A DNA stretch of 64,000 nt, taken from positions 45,486-109,485 of IMG/VR virus record IMGVR_UViG_3300021471_000006, one strand, 5' to 3'. Below, piece after piece: positions 28,940 to 36,452 of the stretch. The notes beneath the pieces were generated by a model. It was not told where the DNA came from. It did not search any database and saw nothing but the letters and a program-made list of their open reading frames with translations. The stretch is from a virus. Every line of letters starts with the position of its first letter. Position 1 is the stretch's first letter. The translations under genes and the position numbers were made by a program.

Positions 28940-29312
28940 TTTTTTATTTAAACAAGATATAGAAAAGATATTAAACTGTGGATTTGTAAGATTTGAGGGG
29001 GACTTAGACTCGTCGAAGGGATTAACATTCGTTCTCGGTCAGTCCAAACCAATAAACCTTATAAATCTAGACGCTTTACAATGGAAAGGTCTTCTAACTC
29101 TTGGAGAAGATGTTTTTATTAACTCATTATCAAATACCATTATCCACGAGAACTGTCACGGAATAATAAAAACAAGTGAAATAGAGGGCAGAGTGACGTC
29201 GGATGGAGAAGAGAGAGTTTGTAGACTACTTGCAGAACAGGAAGAGATTAATGGGAACAAGGGCTCCGCCCATATAAAAGCGAAACATTTAAATAGTAGA
29301 AGTAACATTTAG
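28932..29312 (+). CDS. HExxH metallopeptidase-like protein with non-standard start
   Basis: The frame is open from 28923 to TAG 29310-29312 but has no ATG, GTG or TTG at its beginning. AGGTGAG (28916-28922) stands in front of ATT 28929 and CTG 28932, so one of these is the likely start. The protein (about 126 residues) contains NTIIHENCHGII, an HExxH zinc motif, after a strand-rich N-terminal half. A B repeat copy (29189-29203) and the next promoter lie inside its coding sequence. It could also be a pseudogene that lost its start. Confidence 0.45.
   Translation: MISFLFKQDIEKILNCGFVRFEGDLDSSKGLTFVLGQSKPINLINLDALQWKGLLTLGEDVFINSLSNTIIHENCHGIIKTSEIEGRVTSDGEERVCRLLAEQEEINGNKGSAHIKAKHLNSRSNI
29189..29203 (+). 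repeat. B repeat inside a gene
   Basis: CAGAGTGACGTCGGA, one change from the copy at 20105-20119. Confidence 0.5.
29280..29306 (+). promoter_or_regulatory. Class B promoter of the 29339 gene
   Basis: GCGAAACATTTAAATAG (TATA from 29287) is followed 11 bases downstream by AGAAGTAAC. The same combination with the same spacing is found at 48273 and 50309. Confidence 0.65.
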
Positions 29313-29338
29313 TTCTATATTATATTGGGTTTAGGGCA

Positions 29339-29680
29339 ATGAAAGTCATATTAAACGAAAGTGATGTAAGAGACCTTATCGAGAAGAGTTTCGAGGGCGT
29401 CAAGAAAGTAGAGTTTAAATTTTCTGATAAAGATTTTGAAGTACATTTAGAAGTGGAAAAAGAAAAATTCTCAACAATTTCCACTAAAACGGGAGTTATA
29501 GTAGATAAAACCGTGAATGTGTTAACGGTTCCACAATTAAAAACAGTTAAAAAACAAATGACTTCTAAAGAACAAGACGCAGCCTTGGATAGGGCTGAGC
29601 GAGCTAATTTAGCCCAAAAAAGAAAGAAGAACGTTATGGTGAGCCGAGGCGAGGATAGACCATTGATTAATGTGGGGTAA
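29339..29680 (+). CDS. Unknown 113-residue protein
   Basis: ATG 29339. Strand-rich N-terminal half (VEFKFSDKDFEVHLEVEKEKFSTIS), then a basic helical end (QDAALDRAERANLAQKRKK). The segment VSRGEDR near the end is encoded by a copy of the A repeat (29643-29658). Function unknown. Confidence 0.5.
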   Translation: MKVILNESDVRDLIEKSFEGVKKVEFKFSDKDFEVHLEVEKEKFSTISTKTGVIVDKTVNVLTVPQLKTVKKQMTSKEQDAALDRAERANLAQKRKKNVMVSRGEDRPLINVG

Positions 29681-29681
29681 A

Positions 29682-29993
29682 ATGGGTAGAAAACAAAAGC
29701 CAAGTACAAGAAAGAAGATTTCAAAGGCACTTATGGGTAAGAAGAATCCGGCTTATAAAGACGGTAGACGAAGCTATAGAAAGATAGCGAAAGCAAAACC
29801 CGGAGAGGCAGTACATCATAAAGACGGCGATAGACGAAATAATTCTCCGAGTAATTTGAAAAAATATAAAATAAAAGGAAAAAGCAGGTCTGAACACGAG
29901 AAGAAACATAACAGAGCCGCCAATTTTAGAGCTTCTGGCGGACGAAAAAAGAAACCCAGTGCATATAAAGCGAAACGTTTGAAGAAAAGGTGA
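29682..29993 (+). CDS. HNH endonuclease
   Basis: ATG 29682. 103 very basic residues. An N-terminal NUMOD-like segment (STRKKISKALMGKKNPAYKDG) precedes the HNH core VHHKDGDRRNNSPSNL with a later EHEKKH. Typical of a small homing endonuclease of phage type. Confidence 0.8.
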   Translation: MGRKQKPSTRKKISKALMGKKNPAYKDGRRSYRKIAKAKPGEAVHHKDGDRRNNSPSNLKKYKIKGKSRSEHEKKHNRAANFRASGGRKKKPSAYKAKRLKKR

Positions 29994-30123
29994 GAATTAA
30001 TTTTCTCAACTCAGTATATTACGGAAAAACATTTTAAATTATTTACAGTTCTACCCTCCGTATAAGCGTGGCTCTAGAAGTACTAATCTTCTGGGGTCAC
30101 GTTTTTTTAGAGGTGGTAAGATA
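29994..30123. other. Non-coding region with possible promoter
   Basis: GAAAAACATTTTAAATTA near 30018-30036 may be the promoter of the operon that starts at 30124. A weak inverted repeat (TGAGAA/TTCTCA) stands directly behind the HNH gene. Confidence 0.4.
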
Positions 30124-30435
30124 ATGGCAACAGATGAAGAAATTGAAAAACTAATAGAAGAGGAAATAAGATTGGCAAACGAAAAAGATATAACACAAGA
30201 AGATAGTATAGCAAAAGATATAGTAGAAGAACAGCTAGGTGGAATGGGATTTCTATGGGATACTGTTAATTCTAAACTAAAAAAAGACAGTATTTGTTAC
30301 TCTTGTAAGAAGCAAATAGACTTCTCAGGCAGTAAAGCCCATGTGAGAGAAGCCAGCGGAGTAGATAAAGGAGTTGTGGCATTTGTAAGCTTATGCGACG
30401 ACTGTCTAAAGAAATTGGAAAAAGGTGAGAAATAA
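30124..30435 (+). CDS. Zinc-finger protein (103 aa)
   Basis: ATG 30124 behind AGAGGTGG. An acidic helical first half, then CYSC and CDDC pairs 37 residues apart with strands between. First gene of the DNA-metabolism operon. Confidence 0.55.
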   Translation: MATDEEIEKLIEEEIRLANEKDITQEDSIAKDIVEEQLGGMGFLWDTVNSKLKKDSICYSCKKQIDFSGSKAHVREASGVDKGVVAFVSLCDDCLKKLEKGEK

Positions 30436-30436
30436 A

Positions 30437-30997
30437 ATGGCAGATGAACAAGAAGTTAATCCAACTTTAGTCTTTAAGGATTTGCCCTTGATGGGAGACC
30501 CAATAAAGATTAGATTAGATTGTTTCGAGCCCGTAAAGACCGGAGAAAATAAATTTGGTAACTGGTATTTATGGTTTGGATATGTGGAGAACGCAACTGT
30601 ATGGAAAGGACGCAGACCACATCAGGAAAAAATAGAGAATTACAGTGGAAAGGTAATATTTTTTCCATCAGAGAAACTGAATGAAGAATTGATTGCGGCG
30701 GCTAATGGAAAGCTAGATGTAGAAGTTACAGTACAAAGACGAGCAGAAGAGGGCAGAAGGGGTTTAATAACTAAATACAAAGTAGAAAAGTTATCAAATG
30801 GAAGAGAGCCGATGAGTAGTTTAACTCCGGGCGAAGTCAAGTTATTAGAGAGTGTACAAAATCTTATAAATAGTGGAGTAGTAATAACAGAAGAAGACTT
30901 CATTAAAGCGGCTCAAGAACCAGAGTACGGCGGAAATATTAGTATACTGAGAAGCAAGCAACTATATGAGTACTTAATGAGTGACTCAACCAGCTAA
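30437..30997 (+). CDS. Possible OB-fold single-strand-binding protein
   Basis: ATG 30437 behind GGTGAG. 186 residues. The N-terminal 120 are strand-rich with several Trp and aromatic residues (FGNWYLWFGYVENATVWKG), as in OB-fold binders, followed by a helical C-terminal domain (GEVKLLESVQNLINSG). The place at the head of the replication genes supports SSB-like function, but no signature motif is seen. Confidence 0.4.
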   Translation: MADEQEVNPTLVFKDLPLMGDPIKIRLDCFEPVKTGENKFGNWYLWFGYVENATVWKGRRPHQEKIENYSGKVIFFPSEKLNEELIAAANGKLDVEVTVQRRAEEGRRGLITKYKVEKLSNGREPMSSLTPGEVKLLESVQNLINSGVVITEEDFIKAAQEPEYGGNISILRSKQLYEYLMSDSTS

Positions 30998-31007
30998 GGT
31001 TGATACT

Positions 31008-31262
31008 ATGGGATATCTCGATGAGCTTAAGAAGAAATACGAGAGTGAACCCAAGACTGTTCCTCTGGAAAAAATCCTTAGAAAGGAGGGCTATATATGG
31101 GTTAATATGCTCATAAGATATGACCTCACCGGTAAAGCAGAAATTGTGAGAGTCTTCTCACAACCAGCAAAACAGTCAATGATTAAAACTGTTAAAAAAG
31201 AGAAAAAAACATCTAAAGTAATTAAAATTGAGAAACCAGAGGAGACAAAATCATTATTTTAA
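31008..31262 (+). CDS. Small protein with possible PCNA-binding end
   Basis: ATG 31008. 84 residues; helix-strand core (YLDELKKKYESEP... GYIWVNMLIRYDLTGKAEIVRVF), then a Lys-rich tail ending EETKSLF. Ends in -SLF(-) after a flexible basic tail are typical of archaeal PIP-like peptides, so binding to the PCNA at 34602 is possible (inference). Confidence 0.45.
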   Translation: MGYLDELKKKYESEPKTVPLEKILRKEGYIWVNMLIRYDLTGKAEIVRVFSQPAKQSMIKTVKKEKKTSKVIKIEKPEETKSLF

Positions 31263-31263
31263 A

Positions 31264-31779
31264 ATGAAAATTTACACAAGAACCGGAGATAGAGGAGTTA
31301 CATCAACATTGAGTGGACAGCGAATACCGAAAGATGATTGTCTAATAAAAGTAAACGGCGAACTAGACGAACTACAAACACAAATAGATAAAGTTATTTC
31401 TTATATGAAGAGGTCAGTTTCTTTTGCTGAAACATTAGTTCAGCTTGAAAGAATACGAACTCTTCTCTGGCAATTGGGTGGAGAGATTTCTTTTGGTGAG
31501 AGAAACAACCTAGTTAAGCAGCCGATAATGAAATACGATGTCAAAGATTTAGAAAACTGGATAGATAACTTTAATCTAGAAATTAAGGGTTTTCAGAGGT
31601 TCTATAATCCTATTGCAATAGAAATAAACGAAGCTAGAGTGCGTACAAGGCGTTTAGAACGCACACTCACCAAGTATCTTAGAAAGAGAATTCTAAGAAT
31701 AGAAGTTTATATGTATCTAAATAGACTTAGTGACTATTTCTTTACACTGGCTGTAGCAATAGAAAACATAACAAAATAA
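31264..31779 (+). CDS. Cob(I)alamin adenosyltransferase, PduO type
   Basis: ATG 31264. 171 residues with the PduO/MMAB signature at the start (YTRTGDRGVTSTLSGQRIPKDD), the central R-x-x-LWQLGGEI region and the C-terminal E-x-R-x-R-x-x-RRLERTL cofactor site. It transfers adenosyl from ATP to cob(I)alamin and so makes adenosylcobalamin, the cofactor of the ribonucleotide reductase encoded 5 kb downstream. The two genes together would let the virus activate host B12 for dNTP synthesis. Confidence 0.85.
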   Translation: MKIYTRTGDRGVTSTLSGQRIPKDDCLIKVNGELDELQTQIDKVISYMKRSVSFAETLVQLERIRTLLWQLGGEISFGERNNLVKQPIMKYDVKDLENWIDNFNLEIKGFQRFYNPIAIEINEARVRTRRLERTLTKYLRKRILRIEVYMYLNRLSDYFFTLAVAIENITK

Positions 31780-31790
31780 GAGGTGAGACA

Positions 31791-32960
31791 ATGGACGAAT
31801 TAGAATTTATCTTTCATAACGACTGTATGGCTAAATTTAATCAGAGATTGTATTCCGGCATATTTACTGATGAAAATATAGTCAGCCCCAAGAAAGCAAT
31901 TAAAGTAAATGGAAGCAAATATTACGGTTATTTTCTTGAAAAAGGTAAAGAGAAATTTTTTGCTTTAAGTGAATTGGTTGAACGCCTTCCATTTAGAGTT
32001 ATGAATTCTGTAGAGACAGATTATAGAAATGACGTATTTAAAATAATTTCAAAAGTTGACCCCATTTCAATTCCATCCGAAAAGAGAATGGAATTTAGAA
32101 AACTAATAGATGTTATGCCCAAATTTAGACACACTAACCCTACTCACTGGACTCTGTATAAAATAGTATCTACTGCGGCATATGTAGACAGAATAAACAC
32201 AAGAATTTCTACTGATGCGGGATTTGGAAAAGATTCTGTAATAGCAATAATAGGGGGACTCGTTGATTCGACGGCTAACTTATATGGTGCAACCTTTGCA
32301 AAATTAGAATATGTGCTTACCAATAAGTTAATAGTTCTAAACGAGTTAGGTAATCTAAAGAAGGACGAACTTATAAATATGCAGGAATTTCTGTTAGCTA
32401 CTGGAGCTTTCTTTAATACTTATTTAAAGCGGTCTAGAAAAACGAATACGACGCAAGAACAATACGATATTAGTAATTTAAGTTTGTTGCTTTTTTATAA
32501 TCTTCCTAGTTATTATGTTAACAAGGCACAAGAATATTTTGACCAGATGTTTACAAAAGCAGTTATCAATCGTTTCATTCCTTTTACTTTTGAAGGGCAA
32601 CTAACTACTAAATTTGAGACATTATTAGATATCGACTATCTTGTAGAAAAATATGAGTCTTTATATAAAGACTGTATTGCAACACTAAATTACTTTAGAG
32701 AGAACAAAGTTAAAGAAATAAAATATAATGTGGATAGGTCGACCATCTATTTTCCAAAAGAGTTAATGAGATATTCAAGAACTTTCAATGTAATACTTAA
32801 ATACATATCTGAGTATTCTAAAGACCAAAAGGAATTTGATGTCTTGTCTAAAGAACTTTACAAATGTTATCTAAAATATAATACTCTAATAGAGGATAAA
32901 ACACAAATAGATAAACTTGTTACAGCCTTAGAAAAGGGGGCGGAGATTGAAATAAAATGA
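31791..32960 (+). CDS. Possible P-loop ATPase (helicase-like)
   Basis: 389 residues. Around residues 140-285 the order resembles an ATPase core: DAGFGKDSVIAIIGG (a non-standard Walker A), NKLIVLNELGNL (Walker B with N-E), LSLLLFYNLP (sensor-like Asn) and VINRFIPF (Arg). The N-terminal 130 and C-terminal 100 residues are helical. Its place in the replication operon would fit a replicative helicase or loader, but the Walker A is unusual. Confidence 0.45.
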   Translation: MDELEFIFHNDCMAKFNQRLYSGIFTDENIVSPKKAIKVNGSKYYGYFLEKGKEKFFALSELVERLPFRVMNSVETDYRNDVFKIISKVDPISIPSEKRMEFRKLIDVMPKFRHTNPTHWTLYKIVSTAAYVDRINTRISTDAGFGKDSVIAIIGGLVDSTANLYGATFAKLEYVLTNKLIVLNELGNLKKDELINMQEFLLATGAFFNTYLKRSRKTNTTQEQYDISNLSLLLFYNLPSYYVNKAQEYFDQMFTKAVINRFIPFTFEGQLTTKFETLLDIDYLVEKYESLYKDCIATLNYFRENKVKEIKYNVDRSTIYFPKELMRYSRTFNVILKYISEYSKDQKEFDVLSKELYKCYLKYNTLIEDKTQIDKLVTALEKGAEIEIK

Positions 32961-33070
32961 CAAAGAAAACAACATACAGCCAAGTGGTCAAGGATATTAA
33001 GTCAGCAAAAGAGTTTTGTGATTTAAACAAGATAACGCCAGAGATGGTAATAGTTGTGTGGAATGAATGA
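32957..33070 (+). CDS. Tiny protein (37 aa)
   Basis: ATGA start. TTYSQVVKDIKSAKEFCDLNKITPEMVIVVW, helix-strand. It ends in another ATGA overlap. Confidence 0.4.
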   Translation: MTKKTTYSQVVKDIKSAKEFCDLNKITPEMVIVVWNE

Positions 33071-33195
33071 CAAAAAAAGAACTTAACGGAGTTGGGGTTA
33101 GAATGAACCTGAGACCTACGAGCATAACAGATTCAAACGGATTGGCGTATTTTGAAAGGTGCAAGAGTAATATATTCAAAGAAAGATGGCTGTAA
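33067..33195 (+). CDS. Tiny protein (42 aa)
   Basis: ATGA start; no recognised motif. Its reading relies on the overlap chain. Confidence 0.35.
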   Translation: MTKKELNGVGVRMNLRPTSITDSNGLAYFERCKSNIFKERWL

Positions 33196-33211
33196 CTGAT
33201 AAGAAAGAAAA

Positions 33212-33436
33212 ATGACAGAACTAAAAACATTGAAAGATTTGTATCTTGGCGCTATTGGTATAAATTTAAAAGAAGCAATAAGAAAAGAATTAAAACAAGA
33301 AGCGATAAAGTGGATAAAATATTATAGAGAAAGAAGCAAGAGGCACGATTTGCCTGTTTTTGAAAGACCCATTTGTAAAAGGGTTGCAGATGTTTTTGAA
33401 ACTTTTTTCAACATAACAGAGGAAGATTTGAAATGA
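33212..33436 (+). CDS. Small helical protein (74 aa)
   Basis: ATG 33212. Basic amphipathic helices (LKEAIRKELKQEAIKWIKYYRERSK... ADVFETFFNITEEDL). It overlaps the RadA gene by an ATGA. Unknown. Confidence 0.5.
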   Translation: MTELKTLKDLYLGAIGINLKEAIRKELKQEAIKWIKYYRERSKRHDLPVFERPICKRVADVFETFFNITEEDLK

Positions 33437-34362
33437 ATGAACTATTAGAATTAAAAGGGTTGGGCGAGGCAACCTTAAAAAAACTCGATGACGCTGGCAT
33501 ATCTACTCTTATGGCTCTAGCAGTAAGTAATCCAGCAGAGGTTGCAGTAACTGCAGGCATTAGTGAGAGTATAGCTAGAAAACTTATACGACAAGCTAGG
33601 GATGGACTTAAGTTAGGTTTTGAGAAGGCAAAAGAATTTGCAAAGAAACGAGATTTAATTAAGAAGATTGGAATTGGCTGTTCTGGCTTCGACAATATTT
33701 TAGATGGGGGATTTGAGTCGGGAGCAATTACTGAAGTTTCTGGAAGAGACGGAACAGGTAAGACACAACTAGCACATTTACTTGTAGTAAGGGCATTAAA
33801 AGAGAGTCCAGAGAACAAAGCTATTTTTTTGGATACTGAAAATACTTTTAGAGGCGACAGAATAGCAGATTTTGCAATAGCTAACGAACTAGACCCAAAT
33901 GAAGTAATGGAACGCATTTATGTGGCTAGAGCATACAATTCAGACCATCAGATATTATTAGTAGACGAGATAGAAAAAATGTTGCAAAAAGACGACACAT
34001 TCAGAGTTTTGGTGGTAGACTCACTTACTTCTCACTTCAGAGCAGAATATATAGGGAGAGGCACATTAGCAGGACGACAGCAACTTCTTAATAAGCACAT
34101 GCACCATTTACTTAGACTAGCAGACTTGTATAATTTAGTAGTGCTCTGTACTAATCAGGTCATGAGTGACCCAGGACAATTTTATGGAGACCCAATTAAG
34201 CCTATAGGTGGAAATATTGTAGGCCATAACGCAACATTCAGAATTTATCTAAGACCCGGAAAGGCTGGAAGCACTTACGCTAAACTTGTGGAAAGTCCAA
34301 ATCTGCCACAGGCCGATTGTAATTTTTTAATTACTAAAAACGGCTTTGAGAACGTGAAATAA
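33433..34362 (+). CDS. radA: RadA recombinase
   Basis: 309 residues, close to the usual archaeal length. N-terminal helix-hairpin-helix domain (LLELKGLGEATLKKLDDAGISTLMALA), polymerisation linker, Walker A GRDGTGKT (104-111), Walker B in FRVLVVDSLTSHFRAEY, loops and GGNIVGHNATFRIYLR as in RadA. It forms filaments on single-stranded DNA for strand exchange in viral recombination-dependent replication or repair. Confidence 0.93.
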   Translation: MNELLELKGLGEATLKKLDDAGISTLMALAVSNPAEVAVTAGISESIARKLIRQARDGLKLGFEKAKEFAKKRDLIKKIGIGCSGFDNILDGGFESGAITEVSGRDGTGKTQLAHLLVVRALKESPENKAIFLDTENTFRGDRIADFAIANELDPNEVMERIYVARAYNSDHQILLVDEIEKMLQKDDTFRVLVVDSLTSHFRAEYIGRGTLAGRQQLLNKHMHHLLRLADLYNLVVLCTNQVMSDPGQFYGDPIKPIGGNIVGHNATFRIYLRPGKAGSTYAKLVESPNLPQADCNFLITKNGFENVK

Positions 34363-34363
34363 A

Positions 34364-34576
34364 ATGGAACTTGATTATAAATTTTGGAAAGAATATTATG
34401 AATCTGATTTAATAGGAAGACTTAATAAAATAAAACCTATAGTAGAGAACATAGAGAAAGCTTTATACATTAAAGACAAGATACTCAGAAAAAACGCTTT
34501 AACTACAATACTAAATGGTTACTTTGAAGATTTAGTAAACTTTATGTTGGGCGAGGCAAGAAGAGAAACAAAATGA
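34364..34576 (+). CDS. Small helical protein, paralogue of 25191 (70 aa)
   Basis: Aligned with the protein at 25191-25394 over most of its length (FWKEYYESDL, NIEKALYI, NGYFEDLVNF). It sits between RadA and PCNA genes. Unknown. Confidence 0.55.
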   Translation: MELDYKFWKEYYESDLIGRLNKIKPIVENIEKALYIKDKILRKNALTTILNGYFEDLVNFMLGEARRETK

Positions 34577-34601
34577 AATGTAAAGTAAGAGGAGATGCGT
34601 A

Positions 34602-35309
34602 ATGAAAATAAAAAGAGAAATATTAGAAGCCTTCTTAACGAAAGCTAGTCTAAATAAAAGAATAAAAACAATAAACTTAGACTTTACTGAAGAGGGAGTA
34701 AAGTCAGCAGTAATGGACACCTCTCAGATAGCAGTAACCTTTACCAGTCTTTCTAAAGAGGCTTTTGAAGAATATAAGGCTTTTGGAGAGATATATATTA
34801 AGAACTCAGAGCAACTATTAAATTACGTTAAGAGTTTCGGTGATATAATAGCGATAGAGAGAATAGGAGATTATAAACTTAAGTTATCTGGAAACGGAAG
34901 AGAAGTGTTTCTTATGCTTGGAGCAAAGATAGTATGTGATAACAAGTATGAGAAACCAGAACCCAAACTAGACTGGAAGACAACATTAGCAATAGATAAG
35001 CAAGTGCTCTATCGGCCTATACAAGATATGAGAGTTCTGGAAACGAATTGGATTAACATAACTGTAAAAGATAAAGAACTAATCTTACAGGTTGGAGACA
35101 TTGATGAAGCAGATTACACTAAACAAACTACTGAGGCTCCAGAAGGAGAAGGACAAATTAAACTTGGTGAGCTAATAGTAGATTTTTACAATTCTGTAGA
35201 AGACAAATTCACTATGAGTATAGGAAACAATATACCTGTATTGTTAAAAGAATCAACTGAATTTATAGACTTCACTTGTGTGATTGCACCGATAGTATCG
35301 GTGGAGTAA
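34602..35309 (+). CDS. PCNA-like sliding clamp
   Basis: 235 residues, near the 245-250 of archaeal PCNA. The repeating strand-helix pattern and the end (FTMSIGNNIPVLLKESTEFIDFTCVIAP), which matches the final strands of PCNA with the A-P near the C-terminus, support the call, as does the RFC gene right behind it. It would tether the family B polymerase to DNA. Confidence 0.75.
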   Translation: MKIKREILEAFLTKASLNKRIKTINLDFTEEGVKSAVMDTSQIAVTFTSLSKEAFEEYKAFGEIYIKNSEQLLNYVKSFGDIIAIERIGDYKLKLSGNGREVFLMLGAKIVCDNKYEKPEPKLDWKTTLAIDKQVLYRPIQDMRVLETNWINITVKDKELILQVGDIDEADYTKQTTEAPEGEGQIKLGELIVDFYNSVEDKFTMSIGNNIPVLLKESTEFIDFTCVIAPIVSVE

Positions 35310-35311
35310 AA

Positions 35312-36244
35312 ATGAACATTCCGTGGATTGAAAAATATAGACCTAGAGAATTTAATGAGGTTGTGGGCTTAAACACCGAAATTCTCAAGTTCAATGAGAT
35401 AATCAAGAAGCCTATGGAAATGCCAAACTTGATGTTTGTCGGTCCCCAAGGAACTGGAAAGACTAGTGTAGTAAAGATTATACTAGATAAACTAGCTCCT
35501 ATAGACGTGAAGCGAATTAACGGCAGTGATACAACTGGAGTAGACACGATTAGAAATGTAGTCTACAACTTTATAACTTCGATGTCTACAGAGCCAGATA
35601 AGCCCAAAATAGTTTGGATAGAAGAGTTTGACTTTATGAGCGATTCGGCATTTGCGGCACTGAGAGCTATGATGGAACAGTACATCAAGAATGCAAGATT
35701 TATAGTGACTTGCAACTATCCAGATAAGATTCCTGAACCTATAAGGTCTAGATTTGCAGAATTTAAATTCAATCCAGTAGCTAGTCAAGATATGTATTTC
35801 AAACTTGAAGAAATAAAGAATGCAGAAAGGGTGACTATTAGCCACGAAGCTTTGCTGAAACTGGTTCAGAAAAGTAGAGGAGATTTAAGAAGAGCGATTA
35901 ATACTCTTCAAGAGCTGTCAGCTAATGAATTAAATATTGTAAGCGATAAAGCAGTAGAGGAACTAGAAAGTCTTGCTACAAGAATCTATAATCTTATACT
36001 AAATCATGACTGGAGTAAAATAAGGTACGAAATACCACAAGAGTATCCAGATTATGATAATTTACTTGTGGAACTAGATGAATTATTTTTTCAATCAGAC
36101 CTTCCAACATATGTTAAGGCAAACATTAATGAAATCATAGCAGAAGGACAGTTTGAAATGGCATTTAGTTTTAATAAAGATATTTGCTTTGCGGCTATAG
36201 CAAGTAGATTAATAAAAGAGTTAGGAAGAATGAAAAATGCTTAA
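35312..36244 (+). CDS. Replication factor C small subunit
   Basis: ATG 35312. 310 residues: IPWIEKYRPREFNEVVG (RFC box), Walker A GPQGTGKT (44-51), Walker B IVWIEEFD, and RSRFAEFKFNP in place of the SRC motif. No large subunit is visible, so it may form a homo-pentamer or use the host large subunit. Confidence 0.88.
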   Translation: MNIPWIEKYRPREFNEVVGLNTEILKFNEIIKKPMEMPNLMFVGPQGTGKTSVVKIILDKLAPIDVKRINGSDTTGVDTIRNVVYNFITSMSTEPDKPKIVWIEEFDFMSDSAFAALRAMMEQYIKNARFIVTCNYPDKIPEPIRSRFAEFKFNPVASQDMYFKLEEIKNAERVTISHEALLKLVQKSRGDLRRAINTLQELSANELNIVSDKAVEELESLATRIYNLILNHDWSKIRYEIPQEYPDYDNLLVELDELFFQSDLPTYVKANINEIIAEGQFEMAFSFNKDICFAAIASRLIKELGRMKNA

Positions 36245-36449
36245 AGACTTAGAGAAAAGAATAATTGAAATGCTAGAGGATGACACTTGTAACTTTAGAG
36301 CACAGTGTGTAGCACAAGAATATGTTACAGAAACGGGGTGTAAAATATACCATCCAACTTGTCCACTATTTAAAGAATATATAAACAGGTATATACAATC
36401 CCAGATGGATAATTACATACGGAGAATAACTAAGAATGGGGAGAAATAA
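36237..36449 (+). CDS. Small Cys-rich protein (70 aa)
   Basis: Overlaps the RFC gene. CNFRAQC and CKIYHPTC contain four Cys that could hold zinc or an iron-sulfur cluster; the rest is helical. It stands just before the reductase gene; unknown role. Confidence 0.5.
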   Translation: MLKDLEKRIIEMLEDDTCNFRAQCVAQEYVTETGCKIYHPTCPLFKEYINRYIQSQMDNYIRRITKNGEK

Positions 36450-36452
36450 AAA

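Noticed and set aside
33408-33917. 169-codon minus-strand ORF opposite RadA
   Set aside because: The plus strand encodes a clear RadA; the antisense product is Ser/Pro/Leu-rich as expected for a shadow.
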